The translations under genes were made by a program, and so were the position numbers. Shown here piece after piece: positions 22,423 through 33,227 of a DNA stretch of 64,000 nucleotides; within the stretch, counting starts at the first letter, position 1, and every line of letters starts with the position of its first letter. The stretch is from Brachypterus glaber. Its lineage: Eukaryota; Arthropoda; Insecta; Coleoptera; Kateretidae. The stretch spans positions 96,346,988-96,410,987 of the forward strand of contig OY294045.1 in assembly GCA_958510825.1 (NCBI GenBank), given 5' to 3'. The notes under the pieces are model-generated. The model had not been told where the DNA came from. It searched no databases and saw only the letters and a program-made list of their open reading frames with translations.

Positions 22423-22574
22423 ATCCAAACATCCAACATAACTACCTAGAAATACTTCATCCAGCGGCCTCCAAAAACTAAGCTAGATGTCAAGGTGTCA
22501 GTTCGACTTTTAATTTGATACACATCATTAAAAAAATCTAATGTTTACAAAATTTTAAATAATGTTTTTAGAAA

Positions 22575-22740
22575 ATGGGTAACACTCCTCCAGTTTATAG
22601 ACCCAAATACTACGACACCAGTTTAGTAAACGAAAAAAATATTCCAATTGTTTTTATATTGGGCGCTTATGGCACAGGAAAAAAGACCCAAGCCAGAATT
22701 CTTTGTGCCAATAATTCCTGGACTTTTATCAACTTTCCAG
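22575..22740 (+). CDS. Adenylate-kinase-like gene, exon 1
   Basis: It starts MGNTPPVYRPKYYD and holds IPIVFILGAYGTGKKTQA, a P-loop (GxxGxGK) in the position and context of adenylate/UMP-CMP kinases (GGPGSGKGTQ type), then FINFPG at a gtaagc donor in phase 1. A tttttag acceptor lies 3 nt before the ATG, so a 5' UTR intron is likely. The start was chosen because it is the first ATG and gives the usual short lead before the P-loop. Substrate cannot be assigned from this fragment. Confidence 0.8.
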
Positions 22741-23040
22741 GTAAGCTACATACTGACTCACGTAGAACAGAATCTTAGATAAAATATCTTTATTTCCTTG
22801 GATGGCCGCCAATATCAATTTATTTGATATCACATATTTTCTTTAACTTATTGATCAGACGTATTCAGGAAATTATTTATTTATTTGGGAGAAATGGCAC
22901 AAAAATGTTTGTGCTACTGCTTCTAAATAAATATATGTAAAACAGAAAAGATATTAAAAAGCACCTATTTCTAGATCATCTATAATAGATAGGTAATAGT
23001 CTAGATCATCTTTAGATATAATAGGTATACATCATCTATA
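22741..23040. other. Start of kinase intron 1, AT-rich
   Basis: It contains short repeats of atagat/atcatcta around 22970-23040 next to the palindromic element. No gene. Confidence 0.5.
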
Positions 23041-24748
23041 GCACGGTGCGGTGGTGCGACAGTTTAAATCAACTTCAAATTACCCCATTTATGTTTCTAT
23101 ACGTCGATTCTATGATACTTTAGGATGATTTTAACCAAAAATAAAAAAAAATCTATCGAGCACAAAACCCCGTATGTTGGACACTTACCTTGTATATTAT
23201 TATCAAATTATTATTATTTTTTTGTTTCGTTTTGTTTAATATACGTGAACTGCAAAATATTCGTCATAAAAAAATTAAATTTATAATAAAAAACCCCTTA
23301 CTGGGTGACACAAGAAGTATTGCCTACGAATTATCTCCGTAACTATAAAAGATAACTTTTTGAAATTTACAGAACTTGTATGAACCGTAAATACCCCCAT
23401 TTTAGCATGGTCATTATAAAAATATCACTTCCGGTCTAAGCGGAAGTGATACCAACTTTGATTTTTAAATGGAACCCTTTACATTTACTTACATATTTAG
23501 ATTCGTATTTAAATTCTATTTTCATTCTCAATATTGGTGTTAAATATGGCGCCACAGGAGACATTTTACATAAAAACAACATGGCGGTCCTATGACTTCC
23601 ATATTGGAATATTTCTGAAACTTTTCATTTCAAATCTTTTAATAGTAGGCTAAAAATTTACTGTTTATCTGAAACTGATTGTCTTATGTTTTTTTTTTTT
23701 TGAAAATGGCGTTATGTTAATTTTTTTTAATCATCAACTTTAGCGCCATTTTGTGCTAATTTTTTAAATGAATCGACCTATTATTGATTTCACTAGATCA
23801 AAAACTCAGGTATACTCAAGAAAAACGTAGAAATACTCTAATAGCGTTGGCCCTTTTCGGGGAAAATGTCCATATTCCCTTGGGATTTAATAAGCTCCTA
23901 ACGGAATATGGCCATTTTCCCAAACAATTTCCAACCCTATTAGGGTGTTTGTACTTTTTTCTTGTAGAGTATACTTGAGTTTTTAATTTAGCGAAATCAA
24001 AAAAAAGTCGTTTCCTTTAAAAAATTTAGCACAAAATGGCGTTTAAGTTGATGATTTGAAAAAAAAAACTTCAAAATAGCGCCATATCCATAAAAACAAA
24101 AGGAAATCAGTTTCAGATCAACAGTAAATTTTTAGCCTACTATTAAAAGATTTAAAATGTTAAGTTTCAGAAATATTCCAATATGGACGTCATCGGACCG
24201 CCATGTTGTGTTTATGAAAAATGGATCCTGTGGCGCCATCTTTAATGCAAATATCGACTTGTGATATGTTAATAAAAAGATAATTTAAATACGCATCTAT
24301 AAATGTAAGCAAATATATAGGGTTCCATTTAAAAATCAAAAGTTCACTTCCGCTAAGACAGGAAATGATTTTTTTATAATGACCATGATAAAATGGGGGT
24401 ATTTACGGTTCATACAAGCTCTGTAAATTTCAAAAAGTTATCTGTTATCTTTTTTAGTTACGGAGATAATTCGTAGGCAATACTTCTTGTATCATCCGTT
24501 ATAAGGGGTTTATATTATTAATTATTTTTTTTATGAAAATAAATATAGTTTGAGTAAATATTAAGTGAATAGTCAAATACAAGGTAAGTGTCCAACATAC
24601 GGGGGTTTTGCTTAATAAAAAAAAATGTGCTCGATAGATTTTTTTTTATTTTTGGTTAAAATCATACTAACGTCTCATAGAATCGTCGTATAGAAACAAA
24701 AATGGGGTAATTTGAAGTTGATTTAAACCGTCGCACCACCGCACCGTG
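23041..24748. mobile_element. 1.7-kb palindromic element, family 5
   Basis: The ends GCACGGTGCGGTGGTGCGAC are inverted at 24728-24748. The arms of about 750-800 bp stay complementary (caaattaccccattt, tggcgccat, acttccgctta). No transposase. It lies in intron 1 of the kinase-like gene. Confidence 0.88.
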
Positions 24749-24825
24749 ATAGATATAATAGATGCAGAAGTAACAATATATTTTTTTTTAAACGCCCTAT
24801 ACCTCTTCTAATAATAATTATTATT

Positions 24826-25583
24826 ATTTACAGCATTATTAATTTGAGCAATTTCGCCTCAATGATTATTTATATCGATGAAAAAATCTAAAACAGAAAA
24901 TAAAATTAAAATGTTCTTATAAGGCGCACCTATTTCTAGATGCGCTGGTAAGGTATTGCGTTTAAAATAATACGTTATAATCTGCTATATCTTCTTTACC
25001 TAAAAAATATTATTATTAATACCTTACCAAAGTTTAAAAAGTTTAAAAAAGTTTTTTCCAAATTAACTTCTTTACACGTTTTCAACAAAAACGCCTTTTT
25101 CCAAATTAATTTCTCTACACCTTTTTATTGTTACAGGTGTCTTTGTTTCAATTACCTCGAAATGACATATTTTGACATTTGTCATATTTTGATTGATAAA
25201 GCCAAATATTGCACAAATTCTTTCAAAAACTAATAATTTTCTTTGAAAACGGGATCAGATTAGATCCCGAAACGTTAGAAGTTAACTTTTATTCAGTTTT
25301 TCGTTCTTTTTTAATTATTTTAACGATTTATCATGAATTTTATTAAAAATTCTTTATTTAGGCAAAATTTTTAAACTTTGGTAAGGTATTAATAATAATA
25401 TTTTTTAGGTAAAGAAGATATAGCAGATTATAACGTATTATTTTAAACTCAATACCTTACCAGCGCATCTACAAATAGGTGCGCCTGATAAGAACATTTT
25501 AATTTTATTTTCTGTTTTAGATTTTTTATCGATATAAATAATCATTAAGGCGAAATGGCTCAAATTAATAATACTGTAAATAT
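24826..25583. mobile_element. Palindromic element, family 6
   Basis: The ends tatttacagcattattaatt are inverted at 25561-25583. The arms include aaggcgcacctatttctaga and ggtaaagaagatatagca. The centre carries cgggatcagattagatcccg, itself a small inverted repeat. Non-autonomous. Confidence 0.82.
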
Positions 25584-25695
25584 ATATACGCCTCAAATAA
25601 ATTATAGATTCTATTTAAATAATTATTATTATTAAAAGTTGGCTTTATAATTTTGAGTTTTTTCACTGTGTTTTTAAAAGCAAGATTAAAATCAA

Positions 25696-26278
<583 letters not shown>

Positions 26279-27012
26279 TTAATGTATTATAATTAATTAA
26301 TTATTATAATAATAATTTTAATAAGGTTTTTTTTTTTAATATTAGACGAATTTTTTACTTAAACAAAATTCATTAAGATACAAAATAACAATTTTTTGTT
26401 TCGGGATTAGCAGATAATACTGCAATAACTTGCACATCTAGAATTCTATTTATTCCATTCTATTCCTATTCCTATCCTATTCCTATTCTATTTTTAGAAA
26501 TGGGTGCGCCTAATTAGAAATATTTATTTTTTGTTTTAGACCTTCTTGTATATTGTGGTTAAAATATAGCTACTAAAACAATAATACACATCCATATGTT
26601 CATTAAAAAAAATCTTTTATCAAAACAAGAAAAATAAAATAAATAAATAAAAAAACACTTTGACTCCCTTGTCCTAAACATAATTTAACCAAAAATGATC
26701 CCAGTCCAAAATCTATGTTGCAAATTTAATATCTTTAGCTCAGAGCATTCTCGAATTATTGCGGTCACAAATTTTCCCAAACCTACCTACAGACCGAACG
26801 AACGTTTAGCAACGTAAGAAAGTAATATATTTTTAACCTAACACAACAAATTTATTGGACCAATATTTGGTCATAAAATTTATTCACCTTCATAGTATTT
26901 CTTGTAGCAACAAAATAAAGGATCGAAATAATAATCTTGTTTAAAACCTTTATTTTGAGCTTAACTTCTTTAAAAGTTTATAAAGTAAAATTAAAAATTT
27001 TATTATTTATAG
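26279..27012. other. End of kinase intron 1, no gene seen
   Basis: AT-rich. A short tattcctatt repeat sits at 26452-26493. The intron ends at attatttatag. Confidence 0.5.
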
Positions 27013-27539
27013 TTTTAATTGAAGATGCTCAAATGGAATTTTCGTCAAGATCTAAATATATAGATTTTTTCATACAAAATCACAGGAAAATACCAGACTT
27101 CTTGCACATCGAGTTACTCAAAGAAGAAATCCACCGAACCATGGACTACTCCAATGGTTACGCAATCGTTGGATTTCCAAAAAATCGAAGCCAAGCGAGG
27201 ATGTTTCTTAGAGATATTTCTGAAGTAACGACAGTTTTTTATTTAAAGGCTGGCTTGGACGTTATTTGCAATAGGGCAAGAGCAAAGAGAATGCAGTATT
27301 TTGAAAAATTAAGTAAACTGGACATAATAAAATCCATGAGTGTAGCTGAAGACGGTATTCAGTTGTTTGGAAAAGATGTTAAAAAAATTAGAACTGATAA
27401 AATGAATATTCAAACCGCACATGCGGCAATTGTGTCAGTTTTAAATAATAAAGGACTGAAATTAATTTATTATGTATTTTTTTATTTCACATCCAGGTGT
27501 CATGATCCGAATATTTTATATGGTGTTAAAATTTTTTAA
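27013..27539 (+). CDS. Adenylate-kinase-like gene, exon 2
   Basis: It starts after attatttatag. G from exon 1 plus TT gives Val and the frame continues. It contains YAIVGFPKNRSQARMF, matching the kinase DGFPRxxxQA block but with the Asp before GFP replaced by Val, and VFYLKAGLDVICNRARAKR, matching the strand-plus-LID-type VxYxxxxxxVxxxRxxxR region, followed by KIRTDKMN. It runs to a stop at 27537-27539; whether the last 30 codons are exon or read-through is unclear. It is a divergent, small member; activity is uncertain given the missing Asp. The sequence from 27193 on is the founder unit of a tandem triplication. Confidence 0.8.
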
Positions 27540-27992
27540 ATAATATTTCTTTAATCATAGCGCAAATATATTCTGCCTAGGTTTGTTTCGGCAAAGTCCG
27601 GTTTGTTCTACATTAGATCGGACCCCTTTTCGGTAATTCTTGTCGGTATAACTTAAAAGTTGTCTCATAATTTTAATTGTTTATACAAATTTAATTTATG
27701 GTTAAAATGATCATTTCAGAAGTCAGAAATAGCAATTAGCTTGCAAATTGATGAGACTGGAACTCTTTTGTCGGGCTAATTAAATGTAATCGGTGTCTTT
27801 AGAAATATTTTGCGCTAAAAGCCTTGTCAAATAAATTTAACTATTGACCTACTTATTGTATATATAAACTCATGAAAAAATTCATATTTATTCAGTTTTA
27901 CTTAGAGCATGTCAATTTCAAAAGTAAAAATGTGGTTTCTGTGAGAAATAATTTTGAGAATTATTCTTGAATTAAAAATAGTTTTTAAACTA

Positions 27993-28342
27993 AAGCGAGG
28001 ATGTTTCTAAGAGATATTTCCGAAGTAACGACAGTTTTTTATTTAAAGGCTGGCTTGGACGTTATTTGTAACAGGGCAAGAGCAAAGAGAATGCAGTATT
28101 TTGAAAAATTAAGTAAACTGGACATAATAAAATCCATGAGTGTAGCTGAAGACGGTATTCAGTTGTTCGGAAAAGATGTTAAAAAAATTAGAACTGATAA
28201 GATGAATATTCAAACCGCACATGCGGCAATTGTATCAGTTTTAAATAATAAAGGACTGACATTAATTTATTATGTAATTTTTTATTTCACATCCAGGTGT
28301 CATGATCCGAATATTTTATATAGTGTTAAAAAAAATTAAATA
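27993..28342 (+). CDS. Duplicate of kinase exon 2 (unit 2), truncated
   Basis: It repeats the exon from GCG AGG ATG on, without the upstream 180 bp. The frame is open to a stop at 28337-28339. Compared with unit 1 the first 86 codons from the ATG differ at seven third positions, all synonymous. The tail then differs (KGLT, VIFYF). There is no normal acceptor, but actaaag just before CG AGG could serve and would be in phase 1, matching exon 1. Expressed exon or recent pseudo-exon: undecided. Confidence 0.6.
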
Positions 28343-28798
28343 ATATTTCTTCAGTCATAGCGCAAATACATTCTGCCTAGGTTTGCTTCGGCAAAGTCCG
28401 GTTTGTTCTACATTAGATCGGACCCCTTTTCGGTAATTCTTGTCGGTATAACTTAAAAGTTGTCTCATAATTTTAATTGTTTATACAAATTTAATTTATG
28501 GTTAAAATGATCATTTTAGAAGTCAGAAATAGCAATTAGCTTGCAAATTGATAAGACTGGAACTCTTTTGTTGGGCTAATTAAATATAATCGGTGTCTTT
28601 AGAAATATTTTGCGCTAAAAGCCTTGTCAAATAAATTTAACTATTGACCTACTTATTGTATATATAAACTCATGAAAAAATTCATATTTATTCAGTTTTA
28701 CTTAGAGTGTCTCCATGTCAATTTCAAAAGTAAAAATGTGGTTTCTGTGAGAAATAATTTTGAGAATTATTCTTGAATTAAAAATAATTTTTAAACTA

Positions 28799-29136
28799 AA
28801 GCGAGGATGTTTCTAAGAGATATTTCCGAAGTAACGACAGTTTTTTATTTAAAGGCTGGCTTGGACGTTATTTGTAACAGGGCAAGAGCAAAGAGAATGC
28901 AGTATTTTGAAAAATTAAGTAAACTGGACATAATAAAATCCATGAGTGTAGCTGAAGACGGTATTCAGTTGTTCGGAAAAGATGTTAAAAAAATTAGAAC
29001 TGATAAGATGAATATTCAAACCGCACATGCGGCAATTGTATCAGTTTTAAATAATAAAGGACTGAAATTAATTTATTATGTATTTTTTTATTTCACATTC
29101 AGGTCTTATGATCCGAATATTTTATATTTTATATAA
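28799..29136 (+). CDS. Duplicate of kinase exon 2 (unit 3), truncated
   Basis: The protein is identical to unit 2 up to NNKGL, then KLIYYVFFYF as in unit 1 and an altered tail with a stop at 29134-29136. It has the same possible cryptic acceptor in phase 1. Units 2 and 3 have no difference in the first 86 codons seen by eye. Confidence 0.6.
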
Positions 29137-29443
29137 TATTTCTTTAATCATAGCGCAAATACATTCTGCCTAGGTTGGCTTCGGCAAAGTCCGGTTTGTT
29201 CTACATTAGATCGGTAATTCTTGTCGGTATAACTTAAAAGTTGTCTCATAATCTTAATTGATTATAAAAATTTAATTTATGGTTAAAATGATCGTTTCAG
29301 ATGTCAGAAATAGCAAATAGCTTGCAAATTGATGAGACTGGAACTCTTTTGTCGGGCTAATTAAATATAATCGTTGTCTTTAAAAATATTTTGCGCTAAA
29401 AGCCTTGTCAAATAAATTGTACTATTGACCTACTTATTGTATA

Positions 29444-30163
29444 CCGGGTGCCACAAAATAATGGTACACCCCTATAACTTTTTTGTTTATTAACTTATCA
29501 AAATGAAATTTAGAGCATAAAAATAATTGAATAAACTGCATTTTTTGACATTGCAAAAATATTCTGTCACTTCCGGTTTCGCCGGAAATGACCTCAACTT
29601 TTGATTTTTAAATAGAACACCCTGTATATTTTTACATATTTTGATTAAAAATTAAATTCCGAGTACAACCAGGTAAAATTTGTCAATTTCTGATAGAACA
29701 TGTAATTTTTTAATTAAATTTTAATTTTAAATCTAGTTAGCTTTGAAATATGCAAACTTATTCTTGACTTTTTTAAAATGGTAAGGTACTGGTACCGTAG
29801 TACCATTAAATCACATATTTTTTTGTTAAAAGATTGATACCCATATCATTGTATTTACATCAAAATTTTTTGATAAATTTTACTACTAAAAATAAATAAA
29901 TAAGAAAAATCAACAATAAAACAACATTTTTAGTCAGTTATTGTTTTTGTTCTAAGTTAAATTTCAAAAATATATATATATATAGGGTGTTCTATTTAAA
30001 AATCAAAAGTTGAGGTAATTTCCGGCGAAACCAAAAGTGACAGAATAGTTTTTACAATGTCAAAAGATGCAGTTTATTCAATTATATCCATTCTCTAAAT
30101 TTCATTCTGATAAGTTAATAAACAAAAAAGTTATAGGGTGTACCATTATTTTGTGGCACCCGG
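29444..30163. mobile_element. 720-bp TIR MITE inside duplication unit 3
   Basis: CCGGGTGCCACAAAATAATG and its complement form the ends, flanked by TATA on both sides (29439-29443 region and 30164 on). Inner arms include atttttaaatagaacaccctgt and its inverse. Units 1 and 2 show the empty site gtatatataaactc. Confidence 0.88.
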
Positions 30164-30371
30164 TATATGAACTCATGAAAAAATTCATATTTATTCAGTT
30201 TTACTTAGAGTGTCTCCATGTCAATTTCAAAAGTGAAAATGTAGTTTCTGTGAGAAATAATTTTGAGAATTATTCTTGAATTAAAAATAGTTTTTAAACT
30301 TTTACCCCAATGAACAAGTTTAAGGGGTGAGACCTCCAAATTTTTCAATTTCAAAATTTGGTTGCTCACCC

Positions 30372-30606
30372 TAAGGAAACGTTCAAGTATCACGTAACGC
30401 AAATTGTACCAAAATTCATACACTTCATACCCCGTTATTATAGATTATAGACATTTCATATTTTGGCTACCCCCCCTAATAGGGGGTGTGTTGGGGGGGT
30501 AGCCAAAATATGAAATCTTTACAGCCTTGAATAACGCGAGAACCGAGGTATGAAGTGTATGAAGTTTGGTACATTCTGCGTTACGTAAAACTTGAACGTT
30601 CCTTAA
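30372..30606. repeat. Inverted repeat with a gctacccccc / ggggggtagc centre
   Basis: Two arms of about 105 bp (aaggaaacgttcaagtatca and complement) face each other around a G/C-run centre. Confidence 0.75.
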
Positions 30607-30985
30607 GGGGCTGTCCATATATTACGTAACGCAATTTTTCAAAAAAATTGACCCCCCCCCCCCCTGTCACATTTACCAACAATAGATGGTTCATCGGCAA
30701 GATTACGCAAGCACAGGGCCGTAAGATTTTTTTTTAATATCAATGTCAACAGTTTTTTTACTGATTACAATATTATTTAAATATGCATAGTTTCGTCAAT
30801 TTTTGTGTGAAAAAGGGAATTATGGGCCACTAATACATCTGCCAAGCTTGGGAAATAAACATTAAATTTATTAAATTCCGTTACGTAACGTTTACCTAGA
30901 CCCCCCTCCCCCCTGTCACAAACTGTAACAATTTCTCTGACCCCCCCATCCCCTAGGCGCGTTACGTAATATATGGAAAGCCCCT
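30606..30985. mobile_element. 380-bp MITE with acgtaacgc subterminal repeats
   Basis: The ends AGGGGCTGTCCATATATTAC and the complement of gtaatatatggaaagcccct are inverted. Two runs of poly-C followed by cctgtcac lie inside. This terminus type is widespread in arthropods as I recall. Confidence 0.75.
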
Positions 30986-31159
30986 AATGTGTATAGGATC
31001 ATAACTTCCTATCCATTTTAAATGAACCATGTAACTGAATATTTAGTTCTGACACACATCTATTAATAACCTATATTTTACAGGTCAGTGTAATTATTGT
31101 ATAAATTATACGGGTATCAGTTGTTAAACTTCTCATAAACATGAATATTTTAATAGCCT

Positions 31160-31644
31160 TTTCATAAGGTATAGAAACTATTAAAGCCCCTGCTGGATGC
31201 TTTCTTGGTGGCCTAAAAGTCAACTGCATCAGCTACGCCGATGATATGGTCCTTCTTTGCCCCTCACTTCAAGGTCTACGTATGCTTATAAAAATATGTG
31301 AAGACTTTGCCAAATCACGTTCTCTTAAATACAATAGTAATAAGAGTAAAGTTTTAGTGTTCAAGTCCACAAATTATAGAGACCTCTGTGTTCCTCCTGT
31401 TTATTTAAATAACTCTGTTGTTGAACGCGTGTTCGAAATCAAATACCTAGGTCACGTTATCAATGATATGCTAAGTGACAACTCTGACATTCAGCGTCAC
31501 AAGAAAAACCTTTGTGCCCGCGCAAACATGTTAGCTAGAAAATTCTCTAAGTGCTCTGCCGAGGTTAAGAACTCTCTTTTCAGGACATTTTGTTCTAACG
31601 CATACTGTGGTGAAATTTGGCTTGATCATACGGTGGCCTCGTGG
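31160..31644 (+). pseudogene. LINE RT fragment, 5' half (interrupted by the LTR element)
   Basis: The frame reads GCFLGGLKVNCISYADDMVLLCPS (RT YADD motif), then KYNSNKSKVLVF, EIKYLGHVI and a tail YCGEIWL before breaking at 31644. It continues after the LTR retrotransposon at 43754 (LRVCYNDAYRI, SASEMFASAR). 5'-truncated, family shared with 2004 and 53045-53826. Confidence 0.85.
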
Positions 31645-32283
31645 TGTAATGAGTGGAATTAAATTCATTTGTTAAAAAAAAAAGTAATAACTAAAAAATC
31701 CTAAATGCCGAAAATATTGTTTTTCAAAAGAGTAACATAATTTTAAAGAATAGATTTTATTTTACAAGTATTAAAAGGGCTTATTCTTATTGGCTAAGGT
31801 GTATCTTGGTGTCGCCTAGTTTTTAAGCACAAATTATATTTGGCCAATAGCTATGAAGTTAAATTTACGAGCTGGTTGGTACTTTTGTGATTGGTGTTTG
31901 AAAGCAGGTGGTTTTGTTAGCCATGATGGCTGACATTGTAAAAATTGTCTGCTGTCTAAAAGATAACATAGGGATGTTAATTTATGTGACATCGTTAATT
32001 TTATGTGTTTTTGTAAAAAGGGAATAGTACTTGATTGAATCATAAATTGTCTATATGATGACATTAATGATTCAGTTTTGGTACCATGTTTATTTCAGAC
32101 AATAGGTATTAAAATACTAAGTCGTAACTTGTGTGATATTTTACATTAGTTATTGCTAGAAATAAAAATAGGCGCCTTAAAGTCCAGATAATATTTATGT
32201 TTTTTTGACATTTATAGTTTTTAATTAATTGTTAGATTTTAAGATTTATAGTTTTTTTATTAATGGCTGCATTACAAACTTCC

Positions 32284-32318
32284 TATAAATACAGCTGCAT
32301 TTTATTTTGATAATCAGA
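32284..32318 (+). promoter_or_regulatory. LTR core promoter: TATA box and initiator
   Basis: TATAAAT at 32284-32290 and TCAGA at 32314-32318. With +1 at A32316 the TATA starts at -32, the canonical arthropod spacing. The same pair recurs in the 3' LTR (42996 and 43026). Confidence 0.75.
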
Positions 32319-32402
32319 TAGATTCATATAGAGTAAGAGTCAGATAGAGGTTAGATTGAAATCCGAAATATTGTGTTATGAAAATAACACGGGTTAAAAG
32401 AA

Positions 32403-32408
32403 AATAAA
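32403..32408 (+). terminator. LTR polyadenylation signal AATAAA
   Basis: It lies about 90 bp downstream of the predicted start site, so R would be about 110 bp. The copy in the 3' LTR (43115-43120) would terminate the genomic RNA. Confidence 0.6.
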
Positions 32409-32447
32409 GAAATAATTTAAATTGAAAGTAGTGACGGTCAAAACAAA

Positions 32448-32484
32448 ATGCAGGCTGAAATTCCAAGAAGTTTTATTCGTAAGT
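32448..32484 (+). CDS. Leader exon: ATG, 10 codons and a consensus splice donor
   Basis: ATG at 32448-32450 is followed by nine more full codons and one extra base (C32478), then GTAAGT at 32479-32484. In unspliced RNA the frame ends after 25 codons. Phase 1 matches the acceptor at 38666-38667 (env) and one at 41590-41591 (ORF4). One short uORF starts upstream at 32378. Confidence 0.65.
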
Positions 32485-33039
32485 ACCCTAGCTTAAATTG
32501 TTTTGGAAATAATGTACTTAACGAATAAGTAATGGTGTTAAAAATGATACCTGCTAAGATAAACCCTTGTCTATTGTTAAAAAGAAAGTCTTATTTTTAC
32601 ATTGTAAAATCTAAGTGTTAGAACCGTTGATATTGTAAGAATTGTGACGCCGGTAAAATAAATCCTATTATGTTTTTAAATGTTAGTTTCACTTAATTTT
32701 CACCCCTGCTGTTAAGAAAGATTAAAGAATTAAATATTTACTAAACAACCTGTAAATATTTTAGAGTTATAGTTTCTAGGTAAAAGATTATATCTAGCCG
32801 TAACAAGGTTTATTAAGGTAAACTAACCCTATGTCTCAAAGAGTATATTTATTGACCAGAACCAATAATACTAAGAATCAATTTAAGAACTTTAAAATGC
32901 TTTCTCCCAAAAGATTTTAAATTAACATTATCCTATCAAAACTGATCACAGAACCGACGAACCTGAATATTTATAATGTATGTAATAACGCAGAGCTTAA
33001 TTAAAATAGTGATTTATTAATAAAGCACGGCGGTACATA

Positions 33040-33056
33040 TGGTGTCAGAATTGTGG
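33040..33056 (+). other. Putative primer-binding site
   Basis: TGGTGTCAGAATTGTGG starts 2 nt after the 5' LTR. The leading TGG fits a tRNA CCA end. The primer tRNA could not be identified. Confidence 0.55.
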
Positions 33057-33227
33057 AAATTCGGTTTTGTGTAAAACTTATAGGCTACTATACCCTGTAA
33101 ACCATTGGTTATGATAGAGTAATATTTTGGGACAAAGTTGATTTTTTTTTTTTTTGTTTTTTTTTTTGTTTTGTTTTGCAATTGTCGCTATTTTATTTTG
33201 TTTTTATTATGTTAAAATGTTAAGGTT

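Larger units (their letters stand above)
27193..30299 (+). repeat. Tandem triplication of the kinase exon-2 3' half (about 800-bp unit)
   Basis: Units start at aagcgaggatg (27193, 27993, 28799) and each ends near gtttttaaacta. Units 2 and 3 share substitutions absent from unit 1, so unit 1 is the outgroup. Unit 3 is split by a MITE at 29444-30163 and resumes at 30164-30299. Confidence 0.93.
31645..33037 (+). repeat. 5' LTR
   Basis: 1393 bp, TG...CA. U3 runs to about 32315, R from the initiator at 32316 to shortly after the polyadenylation signal AATAAA at 32403-32408, then U5. U5 contains the leader ATG at 32448 and a splice donor at 32479. An antisense 76-codon ORF (31834-32064) is duplicated in the other LTR and has no supporting evidence. 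Confidence 0.95.

Noticed and set aside
31834..32064. Antisense 76-residue ORF in both LTRs
   Set aside because: Identical because the LTRs are identical; no start context, domain or constraint visible.
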